In this document: positions 30,460 through 38,178 of the stretch, in pieces | Layout of the letters: each line of letters begins with the position of its first letter | How positions within the stretch are numbered: the stretch's first letter is position 1 | NCBI RefSeq assembly: GCF_024586915.1 | Contig: NZ_JANBVS010000004.1 | Coordinates: 310,001 to 374,000, forward strand | Reading direction: 5' to 3' | Length of the DNA: 64,000 bases | Source of the DNA: Bradyrhizobium sp. SRS-191 | GTDB taxonomy: Bacteria > Pseudomonadota > Alphaproteobacteria > Rhizobiales > Xanthobacteraceae | Notes under the pieces: model-generated | Seen by the model: only the letters and a program-made list of their open reading frames with translations | Told to the model about the DNA's origin: nothing | Database searches by the model: none | Translations under genes and position numbers: made by a program

Positions 30460-31104
30460 CTATGCCGCGGCCTTGTGCCGCGCGAGTTCCGCCTTGTAGA
30501 GTTCGAACTCCTCGGCAATGGCGCGTGCGATCGACGGCCGCGCGCGCAGACGCTCGTAGTAGGCTTTCACCGCCGGCCATTTGGCGAGCTCGATCGGCGG
30601 CGTGGCCATCGTCCAGTTGATCACGGTCACGAGATAGGCATCGGCGACGGTGAAATGATCGAGCAGAAACTCGCGGTCATCAAGATGAGTGTCGAGATGA
30701 TCGAGCCGCGACAGGTTCTTCTTGAGGACATGGACCTTCATCTCCTCGGGCGCGGTCCTGTCGAGGATTGGAATGAACAAGCCCTTGTGAAGCTCGGTGC
30801 CGATGAAGCACAGCCATTGATGCAGCCGGCTGCGGTCCATGCCGGGCCCGGTGCCGAGCTTCGCGGCGGCGAAACGGTCGGCGACGTATTGAAGAATGGC
30901 GGCGTTCTCGGTCAGCAGCTCGCCGTCATCGGTACGAAGCGTGGGAACGAGGCCGAGCGGATTGACGGTGCGGAAGTCCGAGCCGTCCTTGCGCACGATC
31001 TTCGTCTTCGGATCAACCTCGAGATAGTTTGCCTGCGCGCCGGCTTCGTAGAGCGCGATGCGCGTGGCGAGCGAACAGGCGAGTGGCGAGAAATACAGGT
31101 CCAT
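30460..31104 (-). CDS. Glutathione S-transferase
   Basis: 214 residues. N-terminus MDLYFSPLACSLATRIALYE with the Ser/Cys active-site region of beta-class bacterial GSTs (Cys near residue 10), then the glutathione loop LLTENAAILQYVADRF and helical C-terminal FTVADAYLVTVINW. Divergent from a TetR gene 91 bp away, which is probably its regulator. It is likely involved in detoxification of electrophiles. Confidence 0.92.
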   Translation of the reverse strand: MDLYFSPLACSLATRIALYEAGAQANYLEVDPKTKIVRKDGSDFRTVNPLGLVPTLRTDDGELLTENAAILQYVADRFAAAKLGTGPGMDRSRLHQWLCFIGTELHKGLFIPILDRTAPEEMKVHVLKKNLSRLDHLDTHLDDREFLLDHFTVADAYLVTVINWTMATPPIELAKWPAVKAYYERLRARPSIARAIAEEFELYKAELARHKAAA

Positions 31105-31135
31105 TGGACGTCTCCCTGGGGCTCCCTATTGGAGC

Positions 31136-31180
31136 GTTGATTGATTTTTATACTGTCTTGCATAATATAACGCGGGCCAA
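31136..31180. promoter_or_regulatory. AT-rich divergent promoter region of GST and TetR genes
   Basis: A short AT-rich stretch in otherwise GC-rich DNA, containing tttatactgtcttgcataat followed by ataacg. It is imperfectly dyadic (tatac...aatata), as expected for a promoter overlapped by a TetR operator. No exact palindrome. Confidence 0.3.
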
Positions 31181-31195
31181 GGAATTTAGTGCGAA

Positions 31196-31867
31196 ATGGT
31201 ACAAAAAAAGAAAGGGCCGCCGAATGGCGACCCTCCGCATAAGAAGGAAGCAGCGGCCGCCGAGCCGAAGCGGCGCGGGCGGCCGCGTGCCTATGAACCG
31301 GAGGTCGCGCTCGGCAAGGCGCTCGATCTGTTCCGGACAACCGGGTTCGCGGCGACCTCGCTCGATGATCTCAGCGCCGCCACGGGCATGAACCGGCCGA
31401 GCCTCTATGGCGCGTTCGGCGACAAGCGCGAGCTCTATATCAAAAGCTATCAGCGCTACCGCGACAACGCGCGCGCCCTGATGGGCGACATCTTCCGCAA
31501 CGACTGGCCGGTGCGGCGGCAGCTCGAGCAGATCTTCGCCTCGGCGCTCGACATCTATCTGTCCGGCGAGGAGGGGCCGCGCGGCTGCTTCACGGTGATG
31601 ACGGCGGGCTCGGAAGCGGTCGCCGATCCCGATATCCGCGCCATGGTGCAGAATGCGCTGACCGAGCTCGACAAGGCGTTTGGGCATTGCTTCCGGCGCG
31701 CCAAGGAGAAGGGCGAGCTGGCTGAGAACGCCGATCCCGCGGTGCTGGCGCAGCTGGCGTCGGCGACGATCCACTCCATTGCGGTCCGCGCCCGGGCGCG
31801 GGTGCCGCGGAAGGAGCTGGAGGCGATCGTCGCCGGTGCGATCGATGTGATGCTGGGCGGCAAGTGA
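31196..31867 (+). CDS. TetR family regulator
   Basis: 223 residues. A basic N-terminal tail (QKKKGPPNGDPPHKKE), then the helix-turn-helix region: ALGKALDLFRTTGFAATSLD, LSAATGMNRPSLYGAFGDKR at about residues 55-80. The ligand-binding part follows (EEGPRGCFTVMTAGSEA). It is transcribed away from the adjacent GST gene, the usual arrangement for a repressor of its neighbour. The effector is unknown, possibly an electrophile. Confidence 0.88.
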   Translation: MVQKKKGPPNGDPPHKKEAAAAEPKRRGRPRAYEPEVALGKALDLFRTTGFAATSLDDLSAATGMNRPSLYGAFGDKRELYIKSYQRYRDNARALMGDIFRNDWPVRRQLEQIFASALDIYLSGEEGPRGCFTVMTAGSEAVADPDIRAMVQNALTELDKAFGHCFRRAKEKGELAENADPAVLAQLASATIHSIAVRARARVPRKELEAIVAGAIDVMLGGK

Positions 31868-31871
31868 CGCC

Positions 31872-32837
31872 TCAGTACCCCCTGACGCGATCGACCAGGT
31901 TGCGCAGCGCGCCGCCGGCCTCGAAGGCCGCGATCTGTTCGCCCACATAGCGCGAAATCGCGTCGGCGTCGGTGTCGGCGGCATTGTGCGGCGTCAGCAC
32001 CACCTTTGGATGGGGCCAGAACGGGCTGTCGGCCGGCAGCGGCTCCTGGCCGAACACGTCGAGCGAGACGGCGCCGAGCGTGCCGTCGTCGAGGCAGGCG
32101 AGAATGTCGGCCTCGTTCTGCAGGCCGCCGCGGCCGGCGTTGATCATGATCGGCGCGCCGAGCGGGGAAGAGCGCCGGAGCCTCGTGAACATCCTGCGGT
32201 CGAGAATGCCGCGCGTATCCGGCGTCAGCGGCAGCAGCGACACCAGGATATCGGTCCGCGCCAGGAACGCGTCGAGCTGTGCCGCGCCGTGGAAGGTCTC
32301 GATGCCATCGACCTGCTTGTCGCTGCGGCTCCAGCCGGCGACCTGGAAGCCGATGCGCTTGAGCACCTCGGCTGCGTCGATCCCGAGCGTGCCGAGCCCG
32401 AGAACGCCGACATTGATGGCAGCTGCCGGCCACTGATATTTCGGCGCCCAGCGCTTCACCCGCTGCGACTCCCGCAGATACAGCTCCTGGCGATGATGCA
32501 TCAGCACGTGGAGCACGACCCATTCGGTCATCCGCTGCGTGAGATCGTCGACGGCCACGCGCACCAGCGGTACGCTCGGCAGGGACTTGTCGGCCATCAG
32601 CGCGTCGACGCCGGCGCCGAGGTTGAAGATGACGCGCAGGTTCGGAAAGCCGGCGAGCTCGCCGGGCACCGGCTTCCACACCGCGGCGTAGTGCACGTCG
32701 GCCGGATCGAGGCTCGCATCCGGCAGCAGCACCACGGGCCGGTCGCCGCAGACGTCGTCGAAACGCGCCTTCCAGCGCTGCGGCGACCAATTGTCGGTGC
32801 CGCCATGGATCAGGAGCGCCAGCGCGCCTTTGGTCAT
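31872..32837 (-). CDS. D-isomer-specific 2-hydroxyacid dehydrogenase, GhrA-like
   Basis: NAD(P)H-dependent reductase of glyoxylate or hydroxypyruvate type. 321 residues from ATG 32837 with GAGGA upstream. The nucleotide-binding motif GVLGLGTLGIDAAEVL is near residue 140, the catalytic region has NAGRGGLQNEADI near 228 and VFGQEPLPADSPFW near 258, and the His appears in VVLTPHNAADTD near 280. This arrangement and the length match glyoxylate/hydroxypyruvate reductase A. It converges with the TetR gene (4 bp). Confidence 0.88.
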   Translation of the reverse strand: MTKGALALLIHGGTDNWSPQRWKARFDDVCGDRPVVLLPDASLDPADVHYAAVWKPVPGELAGFPNLRVIFNLGAGVDALMADKSLPSVPLVRVAVDDLTQRMTEWVVLHVLMHHRQELYLRESQRVKRWAPKYQWPAAAINVGVLGLGTLGIDAAEVLKRIGFQVAGWSRSDKQVDGIETFHGAAQLDAFLARTDILVSLLPLTPDTRGILDRRMFTRLRRSSPLGAPIMINAGRGGLQNEADILACLDDGTLGAVSLDVFGQEPLPADSPFWPHPKVVLTPHNAADTDADAISRYVGEQIAAFEAGGALRNLVDRVRGY

Positions 32838-32926
32838 TGCAGGGTCCTCTGAGCTTGCGTGATCTGCTCCACATACCAGATCGCGCGGACAGGCCAATCT
32901 CCGGTCATCAACACGGAGACATCGTC

Positions 32927-33280
32927 ATGCGCAAATTGCTTCTCGCGGCCGTTCTGGCCATCGCGTCCGCCTCGGCCCAAGCCCAGGCCCAGACCATCGA
33001 CGTCGGCTCGATCCTGTCGGCCAACGGCATCTCCATCGGCAAGGGCGGCGGTCAGCAGGGTGGTGGCGCCTCGGGCATGGCGCAGGGCGCCGGCCAGCAG
33101 GGTGGCCAGAGCGCCGCCGGTCAAGGACAGGGCCAAGCACAGGGACAAGGCCAAGGGCAGGGGCAAGGGCAGGGGCAGGGCCAGTCGCAGCGGCAGGCCG
33201 GCCGGGCCAAGCAGCCGCGCGAAAGCGCCCAGGAGACGCGTGCGCGCAACATCGCGGCCAAGTACGGCATCTCCTGGTAG
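32927..33280 (+). CDS. Small secreted Gly-Gln-repeat protein
   Basis: 117 residues from ATG 32927. The signal peptide MRKLLLAAVLAIASASAQAQ is followed by a Gly/Gln/Ala-rich body with an uninterrupted run of Gly-Gln dipeptides (about residues 64-85) and a basic C-terminal tail ending AAKYGISW. In DNA the run is a degenerate hexanucleotide repeat (about 33120-33185), so its length may vary by slippage. Not recognised; low-complexity exported proteins of this kind can be envelope or matrix components. Confidence 0.65.
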   Translation: MRKLLLAAVLAIASASAQAQAQTIDVGSILSANGISIGKGGGQQGGGASGMAQGAGQQGGQSAAGQGQGQAQGQGQGQGQGQGQGQSQRQAGRAKQPRESAQETRARNIAAKYGISW

Positions 33281-33379
33281 GTGTGCCGTTCCTGCCGGCG
33301 GAACCCGCGAAAATTGTTCGCGGGCCTGTCGGCTCCAGGCATACTCCGCCGTCTTGGAGACGAAGGGAGAGGCCTGCCG

Positions 33380-33748
33380 ATGCTGTATGCGCTGCTTTGC
33401 TATCACGATGAGGATGTCGTTTGCGCCTGGAGCAAGGACCAGGATGCAGCTGTCATGGCCAAGCTCGCGGTGATCCAGGAGCGGCTCGCCAAGCAGGGCC
33501 GGCTCGGGCCGGTGGCGCGGCTGCTGCCGACCACGGCGGCAACGACCTTGCGCAAGGAGGATCCGCCGCTGGTGCTCGATGGTCCCTATGCCGAGACCAA
33601 GGAGCAGCTGCTCGGCTTCTATCTCGTCGATTGCGCCAATCTCGACGAGGCGCTCGACGTCGCGCGCGAGCTCGGCGAGGCCAATCCCGGCGGCTCCTAC
33701 GAGATCCGTCCCGTCGGCACCTTCCGGCCAGGTGGGGCGCTGGCATGA
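33380..33748 (+). CDS. YCII-related (DGPF) protein paired with ECF sigma factor
   Basis: 122 residues. The fold signature DGPYAETKEQLLGFYLVDC stands near residues 70-88, and the N-terminus MLYALLCYHDEDVV begins the alpha-beta fold. Its stop overlaps the start of the ECF sigma factor gene (ATGA). DGPF/YCII genes next to ECF42-type sigma factors are a known pairing. Biochemical role unclear. Confidence 0.88.
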   Translation: MLYALLCYHDEDVVCAWSKDQDAAVMAKLAVIQERLAKQGRLGPVARLLPTTAATTLRKEDPPLVLDGPYAETKEQLLGFYLVDCANLDEALDVARELGEANPGGSYEIRPVGTFRPGGALA

Positions 33749-35016
33749 GCGACGCGGCCTGGATCGATGCAGCCCTGACATCAGCTCGCCCCCAGGCCGT
33801 CGGCGCCTTGCTGCGCTATTTTCGTGACCTCGACACCGCGGAGGAGGCGTTTCAGAACGCCTGCCTGCGCGCGCTGAAGAGCTGGCCGCAGAACGGGCCG
33901 CCGCGCGATCCGGCGGCGTGGCTGATCATGGTCGGGCGCAACGCTGCGATCGACGATGTCAGGCGCACCCGCCGCGAGCAGCCGTTGCCGGAGGACGAGG
34001 CCATTTCCGATCTCGGCGACGCCGAGAGTGCGGTCGCCGACCGGCTCGACGGCTCGCATTATCGCGACGACATCCTGCGCCTGCTGTTCATCTGCTGCCA
34101 CAAGGAGCTGCCGGCGACGCAGCAGATCGCGCTGGCGCTGCGCGTCGTCTCCGGCCTGACGGTCAAGCAGATCGCCCGCGCCTTCCTGGTCAGCGAGGCC
34201 GCCATGGAGCAGCGCATCACCCGCGCCAAGGCGCGCGTCGCGCAGGCCGACGTGCCGTTCGAGACGCCGGGCGCGGTGGAGCGGTCCGAACGGTTGATGG
34301 CGGTCGCCGCCATGATCTATCTCGTCTTCAACGAGGGCTATTCCGCAAGCGGCGAGACGGCCGCGTTGCGCCAGCCGCTCTCCGAGGAGGCGATCCGGCT
34401 GGCGCGGCTGCTGCTGCGGCTGTTTCCGGGCGAGCCGGAGATCATGGGGCTGACGGCCTTGCTGCTGTTGCAGCACGCCCGCAGCGCGGCGCGCTTCGAT
34501 GCGGAGGGCTTGCCGATCCTGCTGGACGACCAGGACCGCACGCTGTGGAATCAGCCGCTGATCGCCGAAGGCCTGGCGCTGATCGACAAGGCGATGCGGC
34601 ATCGGCGCAGCGGTCCCTATCAGATCCAGGCGGCGATCGCGGCGCTGCATGCGCGCGCGGCGAGGCCTGAGGACACCGACTGGACCCAGATCGACCTGCT
34701 GTATGGCGCGCTCGAAGTGGTGCAGCCGTCGCCGGTCGTGACGCTCAATCGTGCGGTCGCTGTCTCCAAGGTGCGCGGCGCGCAGGCTGCGCTCGACCTG
34801 ATCGCGCCGCTGGAGGGACGCCTTGCCAACTATTTCTACTTCTTCGGCGTGCGCGGCGGGTTGTTGATGCAGCTCGGGCGCAACGACGAGGCGCGAACGG
34901 CGTTCGACCGCGCCATCGCGCTGGCGCACAGCTCGGCGGAGGCGGCCCATATCCGCATGCAGCTCGATCGGCTGATGCGCGACGGCGCGACTGCGCAGGC
35001 CCGGGCAGGACAATGA
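33745..35016 (+). CDS. ECF sigma factor with long C-terminal extension (ECF42-like, DUF6596)
   Basis: 423 residues. The N-terminal third is an ECF sigma: region 2 with DLDTAEEAFQNACLRALKSW and PAAWLIMVGRNAAIDDVRR, region 4 with LTVKQIARAFLVSEAAMEQR. The rest is a helical TPR-like extension (YLVFNEGYSASG, LTALLLLQHARSAAR, VTLNRAVAVSKV) characteristic of the ECF42 group, where it may replace an anti-sigma factor. No anti-sigma gene is seen nearby. Translationally coupled to the YCII gene; a DoxX gene and a VOC gene follow on the same strand. Confidence 0.9.
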   Translation: MSDAAWIDAALTSARPQAVGALLRYFRDLDTAEEAFQNACLRALKSWPQNGPPRDPAAWLIMVGRNAAIDDVRRTRREQPLPEDEAISDLGDAESAVADRLDGSHYRDDILRLLFICCHKELPATQQIALALRVVSGLTVKQIARAFLVSEAAMEQRITRAKARVAQADVPFETPGAVERSERLMAVAAMIYLVFNEGYSASGETAALRQPLSEEAIRLARLLLRLFPGEPEIMGLTALLLLQHARSAARFDAEGLPILLDDQDRTLWNQPLIAEGLALIDKAMRHRRSGPYQIQAAIAALHARAARPEDTDWTQIDLLYGALEVVQPSPVVTLNRAVAVSKVRGAQAALDLIAPLEGRLANYFYFFGVRGGLLMQLGRNDEARTAFDRAIALAHSSAEAAHIRMQLDRLMRDGATAQARAGQ

Positions 35017-35111
35017 TGCCGGGCTGAGATCGGCGCGAAAATTGTCTGCGTTCGTGTCGGCGGAGTGAGGCCTCCATCGTCCTTGGAGCAGCATCATGGG
35101 AGGAGCTTGGA

Positions 35112-35522
35112 ATGTCGACGATCACCTTGGACCAGCCGGTCTCGCGCGCCGAATTGTGGGGCGGCCGCATCCTGAGCGGGCTGGTGATCGCGTTCCTGCT
35201 GTTCGACGGCGCGATCAAGCTCATCCCGCTCGATGTCGTCACCCAGACGATGGATCAGATGGGCTATGGCGGCAGCGACGGCCTCGCGCGCACGCTCGGG
35301 CTGATTACGCTGCTCTGCACCGTGCTCTATGCGCTGCCGGCGACCTCGCTGCTCGGCGCGATCCTGCTCACCGGCTATCTCGGCGGCGCCATCGCCTCGC
35401 ATGTCCGCACCGGCAGTCCGCTGTTCAGCCACGTGCTGTTCGGCCTCTATCTCGGACTGATGGTGTGGGGCGGGTTGTGGCTGCGCGACCGCCGGCTGCG
35501 CGCGTTGCTGCCGCTGCGTTGA
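35112..35522 (+). CDS. DoxX-like membrane protein
   Basis: 136 residues with four predicted helices: ILSGLVIAFLLFDGAIKLI, LARTLGLITLLCTVLYALP, TSLLGAILLTGYLGGAIASH and VLFGLYLGLMVWGGLWL. This matches the small four-helix DoxX-like family of the inner membrane, some linked to thiol and redox stress. GGAGGAG lies ahead of the ATG. It lies 95 bp after the sigma factor gene and may belong to its regulon. Confidence 0.8.
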   Translation: MSTITLDQPVSRAELWGGRILSGLVIAFLLFDGAIKLIPLDVVTQTMDQMGYGGSDGLARTLGLITLLCTVLYALPATSLLGAILLTGYLGGAIASHVRTGSPLFSHVLFGLYLGLMVWGGLWLRDRRLRALLPLR

Positions 35523-35543
35523 TTTCAACCAAGGAGGATGTCG

Positions 35544-35963
35544 ATGATCTGTCCCTATCTCACGTTCAATGGCGATTGCGAGCAGGCCCTCAAGCTCTAT
35601 GGCGAGGTGCTCGGCGCCAAGGTCGACATGATGATGCGCTATGGCGAAGCGCCGCCGGAAATGCCGTCGGCGCCGGAGCACAAGGACCGGATCATGCACG
35701 TCCGCTTCTCGATCGCGGGCGATGTCGTGATGGCCTCGGACTCGCCGCCCGAATATTATCAAGGCAAGCCGAACGGCATCTCGGTCTCGCTCCAGATCGC
35801 CGATCCGGCCGAGGCCGAACGCAAGTTCAACGCGCTGCTCGAGGGCGGTGCGATCACCATGCCGTTCGGCAAGACCTTCTGGTCGAAGGGCTTCGGCATG
35901 GGCGTCGATCGCTTCGGCATCCCCTGGATGATCAATTCCCCGGCTGACGGCTACGAGGCCTGA
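35544..35963 (+). CDS. VOC-family (PhnB/glyoxalase-like) protein
   Basis: 139 residues from ATG 35544, which has AAGGAGG at a spacing of 6; an ATG at 35538 abuts the ribosome site and is unlikely. Starts MICPYLTFNGDCEQALKLYG, with MHVRFSIAGDVVMASDSPP in the middle and the end DRFGIPWMINSP typical of PhnB-like vicinal oxygen chelate proteins. The substrate is unknown. Downstream of the ECF sigma factor and DoxX genes on the same strand. Confidence 0.88.
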   Translation: MICPYLTFNGDCEQALKLYGEVLGAKVDMMMRYGEAPPEMPSAPEHKDRIMHVRFSIAGDVVMASDSPPEYYQGKPNGISVSLQIADPAEAERKFNALLEGGAITMPFGKTFWSKGFGMGVDRFGIPWMINSPADGYEA

Positions 35964-35968
35964 CGCCG

Positions 35969-36427
35969 CTAGCGGCACGAGGGGTACATCGCCTTCAGAT
36001 CGCGCCCGCGCAGCAGCAGCAGCCGCGACGTCAGTCCGCCGCGGCGCTCGATCCAGCTGCGCACCGGCGCGGGATAGGTCTGCAGCACCAGCTTCGAGGC
36101 CTCGGGCTCTGCATAGATGCGGCCGCGGCGATCGACCGAGCGCGCGGCGTGAAAGCCGAGCGCGGCGCGCCGCGTCACGCAGATGCGCTCCTCGGGCACG
36201 ACGCTCAGCACCAGCGTGCAGGCGGACAAACAAGGGCCGTCGATCACGACGCGCTCGCCGGAGGCGCGCACCTTCTCGAACAATGTGAGGAACGATCCGA
36301 CCTCGCCGCCGGGCGAGGAGATGATGCGGACATCCGCCCGCGCCAGCATGGTTGCGATCACCCACAACGCGGCCGCGAGCAGCAAGGTCAGGATGATCCG
36401 CAGCCGGCTCGGCATCGTCGTCCTCAT
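35969..36427 (-). CDS. Exported hypothetical protein, ClpP/SppA-like fold fragment
   Basis: 152 residues. Hydrophobic N-terminus (about residues 9-29, ending MLARA) suggests export or anchoring. The mature part DVRIISSPGGEVGSFLTLFE and IDGPCLSACTLVLSVVP resembles the conserved core of periplasmic ClpP/crotonase-like proteins (COG3904-like), where the Ser in the GPCLSAC motif is typical. Too short for a full protease; function unknown. Its start overlaps the stop of the upstream SDR gene by 4 bp (same strand), so they are co-translated. Confidence 0.65.
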   Translation of the reverse strand: MRTTMPSRLRIILTLLLAAALWVIATMLARADVRIISSPGGEVGSFLTLFEKVRASGERVVIDGPCLSACTLVLSVVPEERICVTRRAALGFHAARSVDRRGRIYAEPEASKLVLQTYPAPVRSWIERRGGLTSRLLLLRGRDLKAMYPSCR

Positions 36428-37227
36428 GCGTTCCTGCGTTGACCTCGCAAGGTCGGCAGTCCAATTCCGGCCGCGTCGAAACCGCCGTCCACCGCGAGCA
36501 CCTGGCCCGTGATGTAGCTCGACCGCTCCGAGCTCAGGAAGAAGATGGCTTCCGCCAGCTCCTCTTCAAGCCCGTACCGGTTGAGCGGAATGGCGTCGTG
36601 ATAGTCCGCGCGAATCTCCGGCGTATGCACCGCCTTGGCCATCGCGGTTTCGACCGGGCCGGGCGCCACGGCGTTGACGCGGATGCCGGCGGAGGCAAGC
36701 TCGACCGCGAGCTGTTTGGTGAGATGCGCCAGAGCCGCCTTGCTGGTGCCGTAGGCTGAGCGCAAGGTCGAGGCACGCACGGCCGAGATCGAGGTGATGT
36801 TGACGATGGCGCCGCCGCCATGCTCGCGCATCAATGGCACGGCCGCGCGCGTGCACAGGAACGGTCCGGTCAGATTGACGTCGAGAATGCGCTGCCAGTC
36901 GGTCTCGCTGGTCTCCATGATCGGCGCGAAGCGGGCGACGCCGGCATTGTTCACCAGCGCATCGAGGCGGCCGAATCGTCCGGCGATCCGCTCCAGCGCG
37001 TCGGCGACCGTCGCTGCATCCGAAACGTCACAGTGCAACGCCAGCGTTCGCTCGGGAGATTTGAGCGCAAAAGTGGCTTCGTCGAGCAGCTTGGTCTCGA
37101 TGTCGAGCAGCGCGACGCGCCAGCCCTCCTGCAGGAATCGCTTGGCGGTCGCAAGCCCGATGCCGCGCGCCGCCCCTGTGATCAGGGCGACCTTGTCGCT
37201 CGGCGTCGTCCTCAGTGATTCCGTCAC
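36424..37227 (-). CDS. Short-chain dehydrogenase/reductase
   Basis: 267 residues, classical SDR. Cofactor motif TGAARGIGLATAKRF near residue 17, NNAGVARF near 92, catalytic Ser in ITSISAVRASTL near 144, Tyr and Lys in YGTSKAALAHL near 158-162, and the C-terminal SSYITGQVLAVDGGF. Complete catalytic triad. The substrate is not predictable. It leads a two-gene unit with the small exported protein. Confidence 0.93.
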   Translation of the reverse strand: MTESLRTTPSDKVALITGAARGIGLATAKRFLQEGWRVALLDIETKLLDEATFALKSPERTLALHCDVSDAATVADALERIAGRFGRLDALVNNAGVARFAPIMETSETDWQRILDVNLTGPFLCTRAAVPLMREHGGGAIVNITSISAVRASTLRSAYGTSKAALAHLTKQLAVELASAGIRVNAVAPGPVETAMAKAVHTPEIRADYHDAIPLNRYGLEEELAEAIFFLSSERSSYITGQVLAVDGGFDAAGIGLPTLRGQRRNA

Positions 37228-38178
37228 GGCAATCGCCTCCTCCGGCCGGCGGCCCGGCTCTTGCTCGTTGTGGCTCCTAGCACGCGCTGCGCGGAGCAGC
37301 TGTGAAGGCCGTCACAAATCCTCAGTGTGCGTTAAATCCAGCTTATGGAATGCCGACAGCGCAGCGAAGTTCGCGAGCGTTGTCAAACAGCCAAGGGTAG
37401 TAACTGCCGCAGCAGCTCGCGTTCTCGCAGCGCGGGAGCGCTCGAGTGTTGCTGGTATCTGTGTCCCTCGCGATCGGAGGGAGCAGGGAAGACCGGGAGC
37501 TCGCCGCCCCCATGGTCCCCGTGCGGAAGAGATGCACGGGGCAGGAACCACAGGTTCGGCTGAGACATCCCGGCCTTCCCTGCACGATGGGCTGATGGCT
37601 TATACGTGCTCTCCCCGGGGACCGGCTGTCTTGCCCCCGTTTCCGCCACAATGCGCACACGCATCGGACACGGCATCAGCTTCGGGATGCCAGGACCACA
37701 CGATTTCGCCGTACGCGCCGCGTTGTTCGTCTGCGTGTCTACTTCTGAGCATGATCTCGTCAGAAAGCTGTGGCGCAATGTGCGTCAACGCTCTCCGGTT
37801 CCGAATCATGCTCCACGCTGCAACATCGACGCGTCCACCGCATCCCGCTCCCCACGTTCGTGACGACCGCGAAACGTCCCTCTCGATCGGGAACAGGACG
37901 TGGCTAAGAGAGCATGAATTCTGAAAAAAAGAAAGAAGAATTTGTTAACGGGAAGGACTGGACAAGGGTGATCGGCTTGAAAGTCTTCACGAAACAAGTT
38001 TCCTGGCGCAACGGGATCGATGGCGCGCCAAGGGGCGCAAAGGCTTCCAAAGGGGCAGTCCGTGCCGGCGGCGAGCGTATCTCCCCGGCTGATTTGCCCG
38101 TCGGGTCGTGTGCGCGGGGTTCTCTCTTGGACGAGCCCCGAGCTGGTAGCGTAAAGTCAAAGTCTCGGTAGAATCGAT
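37228..38178. other. 950-bp intergenic region dominated by repeat family H
   Basis: Holds the dispersed repeat copy at 37480-37891 and a short AT-rich stretch near 37915-37950 (gaaaaaaagaaagaagaatt) that may contain the promoter of the 38179 gene. Small open frames here lack ribosome sites and protein-like composition. Confidence 0.6.
37480..37891 (+). repeat. Dispersed ~400-bp repeat, family H, copy 2
   Basis: Plus-strand counterpart of the element at 14707-15098. Shared blocks in the same order: gcagggaagaccggg, ggcaggaaccacaggt, cccggccttccctgc, agcttcgggatgccaggacc and caccgcatcccgctccccac. The spacers differ in length. The peptide frame AGTTG...RPSLHDG is kept. Confidence 0.7.

Noticed and set aside
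33115..33190. Possible CRISPR-like or satellite repeat
   Set aside because: It is a short-unit in-frame repeat coding for Gly-Gln, without spacers.
37914..38171. 85-codon frame upstream of the 38179 gene
   Set aside because: No ribosome site, no recognisable domain, and it occupies the expected leader/promoter region.
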